Shown here in pieces: positions 8,203 through 16,171 of a stretch of DNA of 64,000 bases. The translations under genes were made by a program, and so were the position numbers. The stretch spans positions 1 to 64,000 of the forward strand of contig JAVBOA010000022.1 of assembly GCA_031551135.1 (NCBI GenBank). The letters are read 5' to 3'. Each line of letters starts with the position of its first letter. The stretch's first letter is position 1. This stretch comes from JAITVM01 sp031551135. GTDB lineage: Bacteria > Bacillota > Clostridia > Lachnospirales > JAITVM01. The notes under the pieces are model-generated. The model saw only the letters and a list, made by a program, of their open reading frames with translations. It was not told the DNA's origin and did not search any database.

Positions 8203-9690
8203 TTAGACCTCCTTATTTATATCCATAGCTTTCGGCAGTTTTATCCAAACTATAGTGCCGAATCCAATTTTGCTGTATACCTTAAAAGAACTTCCGGGAT
8301 AAATTAATTCCAAGCGTTTTTTTACATTTCCGATTCCTATTCCGGAAATATGCCCTTGTTTATTGGATTGTGCGTTTGTTAGGGCGTTTAATTTTGCTTC
8401 CGTTATTCCTATGCCGTTATCCGATACAAAAATATTTATAATTTCGCTTCTTTCAAAAATTCGGATTCGGATCAAGCCGCCTTGTTCGCAAGGTGAAATT
8501 CCGTGGATTACGGCGTTTTCTACAATCGGCTGTAAAGTGAAAGTCGGAATCATAATTTTATCCGAATCAACACGGCAATCCAATTCGAGTTTCAATCTAT
8601 TGCCGAATCTGCGGTATTGGATATACATATAATCCTTAATAATTTGTAATTCTCGGGTCAGTGTAACGCTTTCGTCTGTCGATTGCAGATTGTAGCGAAA
8701 GAGATTGGAAAGGCGCAAAATCAATTCTTTTGTATCGGGAGCATTTTCTAATTTTGCCATGTTTGAGATTGTGTTTAGAGTATTAAATAAAAAATGCGGG
8801 TTTATTTGGCTTTGTAAAAGCGAAATCTGCAATTTTTGGAGCGAAGCCTCGGCGTTGAACCGCTGAAGCTCCTCTTTGTGAAGCAAAGCTTCGATTTCGC
8901 CTTTTTCGTGCAATGAGGCGATAAAGCTTGACATAGAATGTCGCATATTATTAAAAGCAAAAGTCAAATCGCCGATTTCGTCTTGGTTGTCGACGGTGAC
9001 ATCCGGCTGTTCAAAATCTCCGGCGGTGATTCTGCGCGCCGAATCAGCGAGGTCTAAAACCGGACGCACAATATGTTTGCTCGTCAGTCTCCATAAAAAA
9101 ACCGCCATCGCAATAACGAATGCAACCAAAATAAATAATATCCTCGGCAGAATTTTGTACGCTTCTACTTTTTGATAATATAAATCGTTTCCTTCGTTCA
9201 AGGTTTCTTCCATCAAGTTTCTTATATACGAATCTAAATATGTACCAACCTTTGTTGCCGAATAGAACGTCTTGATATATGTGTCACTCTCTCTGTTGAG
9301 AGAGATAGCGTTTTCGCAATATTCGTTATAAGTGGAATAGGCGTTCCGGATAGCTTGCGTCAGCAAAAAACGCTCAACGCCCATTTCGTTATATTTAAAC
9401 CTTAAATTATCTATGCTTTGATTAGTTTGGGCTTTTAGGCTCTGATAAGCATTTTTTTGTTCATTGCTTCGATAATTTGCGTATTGCTGAAACGCATTTT
9501 GTTCCTGCTCAAATTGTACGAGGACTTTATTTACGTGATAGCTGTCCTCTAAAACATAATTAAAATCATCCATATATCTTTCGAGCATTGCAATCGAAAA
9601 AAACGAAAGCAATATAGAAAATATTAATATTAATGATGTAAAAAAGAGAATTTTTCGTCGGATAGATAATTTCAGCCACCAGCCGCGCAT
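8203..9690 (-). CDS. Sensor histidine kinase (YesM-like, LytS/HisKA_7TM-type core)
   Basis: 495-residue membrane kinase. It has membrane segments at about 10-32 and 175-200 bounding an extracellular helical sensor of about 140 residues, then HAMP (DLADSARRITAGDF), a short coiled coil, the His-kinase box QSQINPHFLFNTLNTISNMA with the phosphorylated His, the N box PIVENAVIHG and the G boxes DNGIGI and GIGIGNVKKRLEL. ATG 9690 follows TAGGGATTAAA; a longer in-frame start 21 codons upstream is less likely. It is coupled to the response regulator. The sensor has no recognisable Cache domain; the DctP-like lipoprotein encoded two genes downstream could be its ligand-binding partner (inference). Confidence 0.93.
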   Translation of the reverse strand: MRGWWLKLSIRRKILFFTSLILIFSILLSFFSIAMLERYMDDFNYVLEDSYHVNKVLVQFEQEQNAFQQYANYRSNEQKNAYQSLKAQTNQSIDNLRFKYNEMGVERFLLTQAIRNAYSTYNEYCENAISLNRESDTYIKTFYSATKVGTYLDSYIRNLMEETLNEGNDLYYQKVEAYKILPRILFILVAFVIAMAVFLWRLTSKHIVRPVLDLADSARRITAGDFEQPDVTVDNQDEIGDLTFAFNNMRHSMSSFIASLHEKGEIEALLHKEELQRFNAEASLQKLQISLLQSQINPHFLFNTLNTISNMAKLENAPDTKELILRLSNLFRYNLQSTDESVTLTRELQIIKDYMYIQYRRFGNRLKLELDCRVDSDKIMIPTFTLQPIVENAVIHGISPCEQGGLIRIRIFERSEIINIFVSDNGIGITEAKLNALTNAQSNKQGHISGIGIGNVKKRLELIYPGSSFKVYSKIGFGTIVWIKLPKAMDINKEV

Positions 9691-9721
9691 TTTAATCCCT
9701 ACTTTATAAAGGAAATTGATA

Positions 9722-9762
9722 TTTTTTAACGTGAGTCCGAAACTCAAACCCACGTTAAAAAA
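9722..9762. promoter_or_regulatory. Palindrome in the leader of the kinase-regulator genes
   Basis: TTTTTTAACGTG and CACGTTAAAAAA flank a 17-nt loop that itself contains GAGT/ACTC. It lies between the DUF4180 stop and the kinase start. The A/T runs are part of the stem on both strands, so it can serve as a terminator for the upstream minus-strand genes or as an operator; the sequence alone does not decide. Confidence 0.5.
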
Positions 9763-9793
9763 ATACTACAAATATTAAATTATTACTATTGTC

Positions 9794-10132
9794 TTATGAA
9801 AGTTTTTCAATCGCGAAATCCAGATTATCAGTAAATATAAAACGGTTTCCTTTATTCATTTCAAAAATAAAATCGTTCAGGCTTTTAGATTTAAATTTCG
9901 TAAAATCTCCGACAAAAGCCGCCGAAAAATTATAATTTGTATATTTTTGAAGGATTTCGCCCAAAATTCCGTTTTTCAAATCGAAAAGTTCTTCATTTAC
10001 ATTTTTCAAATAAAATACAATTTTATTAAGACCTTGCGAAAAACCGATATCCGCAATAATATCCAGCGCATCCGAAAGATTGCTGAGTATTATTTTATCT
10101 TCTTCTACAATATAAATATTATTTTTTATCAT
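9794..10132 (-). CDS. DUF4180 domain protein
   Basis: 112-residue soluble protein. It matches the DUF4180 family as I remember it: SDALDIIADIG near the N-terminus, the central FDLKNGILGEILQKYTNY, then FVGDF and SKSLNDFIFEMNKG, ending in AIEKLS. The family is widespread in Firmicutes and has no established biochemical role. ATG 10132 follows TAGGTGATGTT; an in-frame start 17 codons earlier lies inside the reductase gene and is rejected. It begins 9 nt after the aldo/keto reductase stop, so the two are probably one operon. Confidence 0.8.
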   Translation of the reverse strand: MIKNNIYIVEEDKIILSNLSDALDIIADIGFSQGLNKIVFYLKNVNEELFDLKNGILGEILQKYTNYNFSAAFVGDFTKFKSKSLNDFIFEMNKGNRFIFTDNLDFAIEKLS

Positions 10133-10140
10133 AACATCAC

Positions 10141-11013
10141 CTACGGCAAAATATTTCCGGCGGCGCGGTAGATTTCGTACCATTCCTGCCTACTTAAAGA
10201 AATACCGTCGGCTTTCGAAATATCAATAAGTCTTTGCGGTTTTGTTGTGCCTAAAATAACGTCCATTTTCGCCGGATGGCGCAGAAGCCAAGCCACGGCG
10301 ATTGCAGTATTTTTTACATTTTTTTCAGCGGCAATGCGGTCAATTACTTTATTAAGCTCAGGGAATTTCGGATTATCCAAAAACACGCCTTCAAAAAAAC
10401 CATATTGGAAAGGCGACCAAGCTTGAATTTTAATATCGTTCATTCGGCAATATTCCAAAATCCCGCCGTCACGGTTTATGCCGTTATCAACTTTCATATT
10501 TACATTAAGCCCGGCATCAATCATTCCCGTAAACATCACGCTTAATTGAAGCTGATTCGCAATTATTTTGTGCTTGCCCAGATTACGCTGTAAAAATTCA
10601 ATCTGGCTTGGATTCATATTACTAACCCCGAATTGTTTTACTTTGCCCGATTCGTGAAGTTTATCAAAAGCTTCAAGGATTTCTTCCGGCTCCATCAAAG
10701 TGTCGGGGCGGTGCAAAAGCAAAATATCGATATAATCCGTATTAAGGCGTTTTAGGCTGCCGTCAACCGAATTTAAAATATGTTCTTTTGAAAAATCAAA
10801 GAATCCTTGGCGTATTCCGCATTTTGTCTGAATAATAATATCTTCACGTTTGCCGTTATAAACTTGTCCGAAAAGTTCTTCGCATTTTCCGCCGCCGTAA
10901 ATATCGGCGTGATCAAAAAAATTCATTCCGCAATCCAATGCGGTTTTTATAAAATCATCAATTTCTTTATTCGATAATGCGTTGATACGCATACAACCAA
11001 CAGAAATCCGCAT
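10141..11013 (-). CDS. Aldo/keto reductase (YdhF-like)
   Basis: 290-residue NAD(P)H-dependent oxidoreductase with a TIM-barrel fold. The catalytic tetrad is visible: Asp and Tyr in FDHADIYGGG, Lys in IIIQTKCG and His in ILLLHRPD; the cofactor end VILGTTKPQRL is also present. The best relatives are the YdhF group acting on carbonyls of unknown identity. The ATG is fixed by TAGGAGGAAATT upstream, whose TAG is in frame, so the usual N-terminal beta hairpin of the family is missing or reduced to MRISVGCMR. It is followed by the DUF4180 gene. Confidence 0.9.
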   Translation of the reverse strand: MRISVGCMRINALSNKEIDDFIKTALDCGMNFFDHADIYGGGKCEELFGQVYNGKREDIIIQTKCGIRQGFFDFSKEHILNSVDGSLKRLNTDYIDILLLHRPDTLMEPEEILEAFDKLHESGKVKQFGVSNMNPSQIEFLQRNLGKHKIIANQLQLSVMFTGMIDAGLNVNMKVDNGINRDGGILEYCRMNDIKIQAWSPFQYGFFEGVFLDNPKFPELNKVIDRIAAEKNVKNTAIAVAWLLRHPAKMDVILGTTKPQRLIDISKADGISLSRQEWYEIYRAAGNILP

Positions 11014-11086
11014 AATTTCCTCCTAACAGTACACGCGGGAATCACAAAAATTTACGAAACTGCGCCTTTGTATAAAGCAAAATTCA

Positions 11087-11542
11087 TTAAGCTTTAGCTT
11101 TTTTTGCTTCTTCCTTTTCCTTAGCTTTCTTTTCTTTTTTCATTTTTTTGAGCTCATCTTCCGATTTCATCCCTTTTACAGAAACAATATAAAGCCCTGC
11201 CAACTCGACTTTGATTGTTTTTTTAACCGGAATAATGTTGTATACTTTTTTGTCACACATAAGCGTGTGAATTTGCGGACCGATTTTCGCTTTAACAAGG
11301 TTTGCTTTCATAAATTTATAAGTTCGAGGAAGCTGGTCCATGACTTGTTTCGGCAGATTTGCATTTTGCGGTTTATCTCTTTTTTTATCGATAACGTACA
11401 AAGAAACTGTCTGCTTCGACTGTTCAATAAGCTTTTCCTGAGCGACCATTTTTTTGGATGCCCAGCGGTTTAAAAAATATAGACCGACTGCCAATAAACC
11501 AAGTACAATAATAACTATTAAAATAATGTCAACCGGATTCAA
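11087..11542 (-). CDS. Small membrane-anchored protein of unknown function
   Basis: 151 residues: one N-terminal membrane segment (about 5-28, DIILIVIIVLGLLAVGLYFL), a helical stretch with a soluble middle domain (SLYVIDKKRDKP...YNIIPVKKTIKVELAGLYIV), and a Lys/Glu/Ala-rich charged tail of about 25 residues (KKMKKEKKAKEKEEAKK). I do not recognise the family. The topology suggests a cytoplasmic domain tethered to the membrane, with a basic tail that could touch nucleic acid or lipid. It lies 73 nt upstream of the reductase gene on the same strand and may be its own unit. Confidence 0.75.
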   Translation of the reverse strand: MNPVDIILIVIIVLGLLAVGLYFLNRWASKKMVAQEKLIEQSKQTVSLYVIDKKRDKPQNANLPKQVMDQLPRTYKFMKANLVKAKIGPQIHTLMCDKKVYNIIPVKKTIKVELAGLYIVSVKGMKSEDELKKMKKEKKAKEKEEAKKAKA

Positions 11543-11690
11543 TATAACATCTCTCCCATCTTTTATTTGCCTACATATTTTATCATTAAAAACGAAATAT
11601 TAAAATAGTATTTGCTTAATAAGGATAAAAATTTTAGTTTTAGCTGAAATATTTCAAATTAATAAGTATAATACAAATATACGCAAGTTA

Positions 11691-11801
11691 TACTATTTTC
11701 ATTTTGATAAGTAGAAAAAAATTTTTCACAGCGGAGCGTTTCGCGCATGCTTCAAGCGTGAAATGAAATATTTTTTTCTATCCTTAATAATGAAAATAGT
11801 A
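11691..11801 (+). repeat. MITE-like palindromic repeat, full copy 2
   Basis: 111 bp, ends TACTATTTTCATT and AATGAAAATAGTA, interior CACAGCGGAGCGTTTCGCGC and GCGTGAAATGAAATA. It serves as the reference orientation for the family. It lies between divergently transcribed genes (unknown membrane protein and cardiolipin synthase). Confidence 0.9.
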
Positions 11802-11850
11802 TTAGAAATTTAAATACATATGTCAATTCTAAAAAAATTGGGGTGGTTTT

Positions 11851-13326
11851 TTGATAGGTCAAATTGTTCAGGGATTTTTCGAAATTTTGTATATTCTGAA
11901 TATTTTATTTTCAATATTAATAATTTTTTACGAGCGAAAAAACCCCAGTTCAACTTTAACTTGGATTTTGGTTTTGGTTTTCATTCCGTATTTTGGATTT
12001 ATTTTGTATTTGGTATTGGGATTTGAGGGGCGCAAATATTTGGTTTTTTTTGATAAATCCAAAAAAGATGAGGAATTATATAATCAGTTTTTGAAATTAA
12101 ATACTAAAAGTAATGAGTCGATGTCCGAAAACCAGATAATGAGACTGACTATGCGGAATATATTGAATATTCCGGGGCGCGAAAATTTAAACGACCTTGT
12201 TTATTTGAATTATATCTCAGGTGACGGAGTTTTAACTACAAATAATCGAGTTAAAATATATTTTGACGGTACAAAAAAATTTACGCAGTTGATTAAAGAT
12301 ATAGATGAAGCGCAGGATTATATCCATATCGAATATTATATTGTAAGAAACGACAGCTTGGGGCAGATGATTGTAAATGCCCTCGAAAATGCCGCTTTGC
12401 GCGGTGTTGAAGTAAAGATGATAATTGATGGAATGGGATGCCAATTCACGCCGAAAAAGCTTTTTAAGCCGTTTATAAACGCCGGCGGAAAGCTTGGAAT
12501 TTTTTTGCCGCCTTTGTTTGTACGGATAAATTACAGAGACCATAGAAAAATTTGTATAATAGACGGAAAAAAGGGATATATCGGCGGTTTTAATATCGGT
12601 GACGAGTATTTAGGAAAAGTAAAGCGTTTTGGAAAATGGAAAGACACGCATATCAGAATCGTCGGCGACGCTGTTTCACAATTGGAGCTGCGGTTTATTA
12701 TGGATTGGAATTTTTGCTCAAAAGAGCCGCTTACACTTGAAAAAAAATATTTCAAGCCGGTTTGGAATCTGGAGAACGGGGCGAAAATGCAGATAATATC
12801 TTCGGGACCGGATACGAAATGGGCAAATATACAATATTCGTATTTTAAAATGATTTGTGAAGCCGAAAAATCTATTTTTATTGAAACTCCGTATTTTGTG
12901 CCGGACCAAAGTATTTTCGAAGCGCTCAGAATACAGTCACTTTCGGGAATTGATGTCAGAATAATTATTCCTGCGAACCCCGATCATTTTTTTGTTTACG
13001 GTGCAAGCCTTTCGTATTTGGGACAGCTTCTAAAAGCCGGTGTTAAATGCTACCAATACAAAGAAGGATTTATTCATTCCAAACTTTTGATGGTAGACGG
13101 TGTGATGTCTTCTGTCGGGACTGCGAATATGGATATCCGTTCGTTTGAGCTGAATTTTGAGATAAACGCGATAATTTATGATAAAAAAATTACCGAGGAA
13201 TTCGAGAAAGATTTTATGGATTCGCTTCAATACTGTACCGAAATAACTCACGAATGGTATAATAACCGTGGTATAATTATTAAAATAAAAGAATCAATTT
13301 CGCGGCTTTTATCGCCGCTGATATAA
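11851..13326 (+). CDS. cls: Cardiolipin synthase
   Basis: 491-residue membrane enzyme that joins two phosphatidylglycerols into cardiolipin and glycerol. There are two N-terminal membrane helices (about 5-25 and 33-55), then two phospholipase-D HKD motifs: HRKICIIDGKKGYIGGFN (about residue 230) and HSKLLMVDGVMSSVGTANMD (about 408). The length is that of bacterial Cls. The start is TTG, preceded by GGGGTGG with a suitable gap; no ATG is available near the first helix. It is followed 23 nt later by the thioesterase gene, consistent with a membrane-lipid operon. Confidence 0.93.
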   Translation: MIGQIVQGFFEILYILNILFSILIIFYERKNPSSTLTWILVLVFIPYFGFILYLVLGFEGRKYLVFFDKSKKDEELYNQFLKLNTKSNESMSENQIMRLTMRNILNIPGRENLNDLVYLNYISGDGVLTTNNRVKIYFDGTKKFTQLIKDIDEAQDYIHIEYYIVRNDSLGQMIVNALENAALRGVEVKMIIDGMGCQFTPKKLFKPFINAGGKLGIFLPPLFVRINYRDHRKICIIDGKKGYIGGFNIGDEYLGKVKRFGKWKDTHIRIVGDAVSQLELRFIMDWNFCSKEPLTLEKKYFKPVWNLENGAKMQIISSGPDTKWANIQYSYFKMICEAEKSIFIETPYFVPDQSIFEALRIQSLSGIDVRIIIPANPDHFFVYGASLSYLGQLLKAGVKCYQYKEGFIHSKLLMVDGVMSSVGTANMDIRSFELNFEINAIIYDKKITEEFEKDFMDSLQYCTEITHEWYNNRGIIIKIKESISRLLSPLI

Positions 13327-13349
13327 TGCGATTTTTTAGGGGGAAGTAT

Positions 13350-14087
13350 ATGAATGAATTTTTTTCGCGGATATATGATGTCGATTATCGGGCAGTAAAT
13401 AAAAATCTATCTTTGACTTTGCCTTGCTTAATGGAATATTTTCAAGAAACCTCAATCAAACATTCCGATTCGGTAGGATATCCGATCGAGTGGTTTAAGG
13501 AAAATATGGAGGCTTTTGTTCTGACAAATTGGCATGTAAAAATATTCAATTATCCGAAATTTCGGGATAAAATGAAAATCATGACTTTTCCGATTATGTT
13601 CAAAGGCTTTATCGCCGAAAGAAATTTTCAAGCTTTTGATTTAGACGAGAATTTAATTGCGGTAGCGAATTCGAAGTGGATTTATTTGGATTTAAATAAT
13701 TTTCTGCCTAAGAAAATAGATAAAACAATGTTTGAATCTTTTGCGCCGTTCGAGGCTTCGCCGCTTCCCAAAGCGTATATTTTTAAGCTGAATGAAGCTT
13801 ATAAACTCATCAATAAAACGAGTTTTACAACAAAAAAATCGGATATCGATTCGAATATGCACATTAATAATACGAAATATATTTTTTGGGCATTGGATAT
13901 GTTTGGCGATGAAATTTATTATTCGGATAAAATCTGCGAATTGAAAGCTGAATATAAAAAGCAATGTACGGAAAATATGACATTGACTGCAGAATTATAT
14001 AAAAATAACGATGAATATATAGTTTGCATTAAAGACGACGAGCAAATTTTTTCTAACGTATATATAAAAATGAGTTCGGCGCAATAA
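13350..14087 (+). CDS. Acyl-ACP thioesterase family protein
   Basis: 245-residue soluble hotdog-fold thioesterase that would release fatty acids from acyl carrier protein. It has the double-hotdog layout: an N-terminal half with SLTLPCLMEYFQETS and FVLTNWHVKIFNYPKF, and a C-terminal half with the catalytic region DIDSNMHINNTKYIFWALD (Asn/His of the NxHxNN type). ATG 13350 follows AGGGGGAAGTAT; the earlier ATG at 13326 overlaps the cls stop and lacks a site. The gene pairs with cls. A hairpin spans its stop codon. Confidence 0.87.
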   Translation: MNEFFSRIYDVDYRAVNKNLSLTLPCLMEYFQETSIKHSDSVGYPIEWFKENMEAFVLTNWHVKIFNYPKFRDKMKIMTFPIMFKGFIAERNFQAFDLDENLIAVANSKWIYLDLNNFLPKKIDKTMFESFAPFEASPLPKAYIFKLNEAYKLINKTSFTTKKSDIDSNMHINNTKYIFWALDMFGDEIYYSDKICELKAEYKKQCTENMTLTAELYKNNDEYIVCIKDDEQIFSNVYIKMSSAQ

Positions 14088-14097
14088 AGCCGAACTC
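14072..14097 (+). terminator. Terminator spanning the thioesterase stop codon
   Basis: GAGTTCGGC (14072-14080) and GCCGAACTC (14089-14097) make a 9-bp stem whose 8-nt loop contains the TAA stop. The following bases (ATACAATTTTCATTTT) belong to a MITE-like repeat that begins two bases later, so the repeat supplies the T-rich tail. Confidence 0.6.
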
Positions 14098-14098
14098 A

Positions 14099-14210
14099 TA
14101 CAATTTTCATTTTGATAAATAGAAAAAAATCTTTCACAGCGGAGCGTTTCGCACAATGGTTCAAGCGCGAAATGAAATATTTTTTTCTATCCTTTATAAT
14201 GGAAATAGTA
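14099..14210 (+). repeat. MITE-like palindromic repeat, full copy 3
   Basis: 112 bp, same orientation as copy 2, with small changes (TACAATTTTCATT at the left end, GGAAATAGTA at the right end). It sits between the convergent thioesterase and yebC genes, ending 8 bp from the yebC stop. Confidence 0.87.
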
Positions 14211-14218
14211 TCAAAATT

Positions 14219-14947
14219 TTATTCTTCCCAATTATGGTAAACATCCTGAACATCATCTTCTTCGTCTAGCAAATCGAGAAGTTTATTCATTTTTTTGATA
14301 TCTTCGGGGTCGCTCAGACCCGTATAAGTATCAGGTATTTTTGTAACTTCCGCTGATTCTGTCGGAATATTATTTTTTTCAAAGGCTTCACGAAGCGCAG
14401 TAAAATCTTCGGGTGCGGATAAAATAATATATCCTTCTTCTTCCGAAGAAAAATCCGACGCACCGTTTTCCAAAGAGAACATCATAAGTTCGTCTTCGTC
14501 TATATCATCATCTTTCAAAACCATAATCTGACCAAGCTCTTTAAACATAAAAGACACACAGCCGCTGGTTCCCATATTTCCGCCACCTTTTGTAAAAGCG
14601 TTGCGGACATTAGCGGCGGCACGGTTTCGGTTATCGGTCAAAACCTCGACTATCACGGCGATTCCGTTCGGGCCGTATCCTTCATATGTGATATTTTCAT
14701 AATTGATTCCGTCCAAATCTCCGGCGGCTTTTTTTATACTGCGGTCAATAGTATCGTTAGGCATGTTATTGGCTTTGGCTTTTGCGATAATATCACGCAA
14801 TCTGCCGTTTACGCTTGGGTCACTGCCGCCGCCGGCTTTTACTGCAACAGCGATTTCACGCCCGAGTTTTGTAAAAATCTTTCCTTTCGTGGCATCGTTT
14901 TTCGCTTTTTTATGTTTGATATTAGCAAATTTAGAATGTCCGGACAT
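14219..14947 (-). CDS. yebC: YebC/PmpR family regulator
   Basis: 242-residue cytoplasmic protein of the YebC family, which binds DNA in some bacteria and in others helps ribosomes through polyproline stretches. It is recognised by the N-terminus MSGHSKFANIKHKKAKNDA, GGSDPSVNGRLRDIIAKAKA, and YEGYGPNGIAVIVEVLTDNRNRA. The length is normal. The gene begins directly after the stop codon of yigZ (TAG then ATG), so the two are translationally coupled. Confidence 0.95.
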   Translation of the reverse strand: MSGHSKFANIKHKKAKNDATKGKIFTKLGREIAVAVKAGGGSDPSVNGRLRDIIAKAKANNMPNDTIDRSIKKAAGDLDGINYENITYEGYGPNGIAVIVEVLTDNRNRAAANVRNAFTKGGGNMGTSGCVSFMFKELGQIMVLKDDDIDEDELMMFSLENGASDFSSEEEGYIILSAPEDFTALREAFEKNNIPTESAEVTKIPDTYTGLSDPEDIKKMNKLLDLLDEEDDVQDVYHNWEE

Positions 14948-15610
14948 CTAAAAACTCTCCTTTTTGAATATATTAATTTCGTTATTAATTTTTGATACAT
15001 AAAGCTCATCTAATAATTCCGGTTTTATGGAGTCGGCGGAAATATCCCGAATTCCTTCCAAAAAATTTCTGTGTTCGGAATATTTTGAAAGAACTGTGTA
15101 TTCTACCGAATCGGTATATAGAGTATCGAGAATTATATTTTCGTTTTCTAAAATATAATATTTTATTTTACCGGAAATATTGTAATTGCACGAGAGCGAT
15201 ATTTTTTTATAAAGTGATTTTTCAATAATAACCGCTGAATTTAGCGCAGATTTCGCGGCGGACTGATAAGCCCGCAAAAGTCCGCCTGTACCGAGCAGAG
15301 TTCCGCCGAAATAGCGCGTTACAACAATCAGCGCATTGCGGATATTTTCGGATTTCAGAATATTCAGTATCGGCATTCCGGCAGTACCGGAGGGTTCGCC
15401 GTCGTCCGAATATCTGCAGTAATCATTATGACCTATCGTATAAGCGAAAACATTATGCGAAGCGTTGTAATGCTTTTTTTTAATGCCTTCGATATATTCC
15501 AGCGCTTCGTTTTCCGAAGAGACCGGCATTGCGTGACCGATAAATTTTGATTTTTTTTCTATAATTTCAATTTCAGATTGAATATGCAGGGACTTAAAAT
15601 TTTCAACCAT
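14948..15610 (-). CDS. YigZ/IMPACT family protein
   Basis: 220-residue protein of the YigZ (UPF0029, IMPACT N-terminal) family. Marks: KKSKFIGHAMPV near the start, YSDDGEPSGTAGMPIL and VVTRYFGGTLLGTGGLLRAYQSAA, then a ferredoxin-like C-terminal domain. Bacterial members are conserved, with no agreed function; eukaryotic IMPACT modulates translation control. ATG 15610 follows AGGTGA with a good gap; the GTG three codons upstream overlaps that site. It is in an operon with yebC. Confidence 0.9.
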   Translation of the reverse strand: MVENFKSLHIQSEIEIIEKKSKFIGHAMPVSSENEALEYIEGIKKKHYNASHNVFAYTIGHNDYCRYSDDGEPSGTAGMPILNILKSENIRNALIVVTRYFGGTLLGTGGLLRAYQSAAKSALNSAVIIEKSLYKKISLSCNYNISGKIKYYILENENIILDTLYTDSVEYTVLSKYSEHRNFLEGIRDISADSIKPELLDELYVSKINNEINIFKKESF

Positions 15611-15687
15611 AAAAATCACCTATTCATTTGAATATACATGAACTTCAGTACAATTATAACATAATTATATCAAATTTTGATTTCTTA

Positions 15688-15818
15688 TACTATTTCCCTT
15701 TTCAAAGAATTGAAAAAAATATTTCATTCCGCGCTTGAAGCGTTGCGTGGAAGGCTTTGCTGTGAAAATTTTTTTCTGCAAATCAAATGGGAATTAATAT
15801 TTAGAAGGGAAATAGAAT
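15688..15818 (-). repeat. Diverged, longer MITE-like repeat
   Basis: About 130 bp with ends CTATTTCCCTT and AAGGGAAATAG instead of the common CTATTTTCATT. The core CGCTTGAAGCGTTGCG and GCTGTGAAAATTTTTTTCTGC still matches the main family in reverse orientation. A second AATTAATATTTAGAAGGG segment lengthens the right half. Confidence 0.7.
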
Positions 15819-16058
15819 AAGAAGAAAATGTCGATAAATAACATATTGACAAAATTTCCTCTATATTTTAGCAAAGGTTGGTGTTTTATGAATACAAATC
15901 CAGATATATTTATGAAAAATGGATATATTAAAAATTAAATTTTTGCTCATTTACATTAAGAAAATCCAAAATTATTACGATAAATCTTAGAAAAAGCCAA
16001 TTATGGGATTTATTTGAATTTTACAAAATGAATTTGAAAAAATTGTTGACAAGTTTAA
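15819..16058. other. AT-rich intergenic stretch without a convincing gene
   Basis: Holds a TTGACA (about 15845) and a 16-codon ORF (ATG at 15888) without a clear ribosome binding site. I see no conserved element here; it separates yigZ from the traX-like gene and is more AT-rich than the flanks. Confidence 0.4.
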
Positions 16059-16099
16059 TTATTGTCTAAATTGACAATAAAAAAGAAGGTTGATAGAAT
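16059..16099 (+). promoter_or_regulatory. Promoter with palindromic operator for the TraX-like gene
   Basis: TTGACA (16071-16076), 17-bp spacer, TAGAAT (16094-16099). The inverted repeat TTATTGTC-N6-GACAATAA (16059-16080) overlaps the -35 box, and a further GTTGACAA lies at 16045-16052. The arrangement suggests a repressor site. Confidence 0.6.
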
Positions 16100-16171
16100 A
16101 ATTTTAGATTATATTGTTTGTTTTTATCTGATGTATTGGTTTGTTTGATTTACCATAAAGAGGAGGTTGTT

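Noticed and set aside
15888..15938. 16-codon frame with an upstream TTGACA
   Set aside because: Too short, no clear ribosome binding site, in decayed-looking AT-rich DNA.
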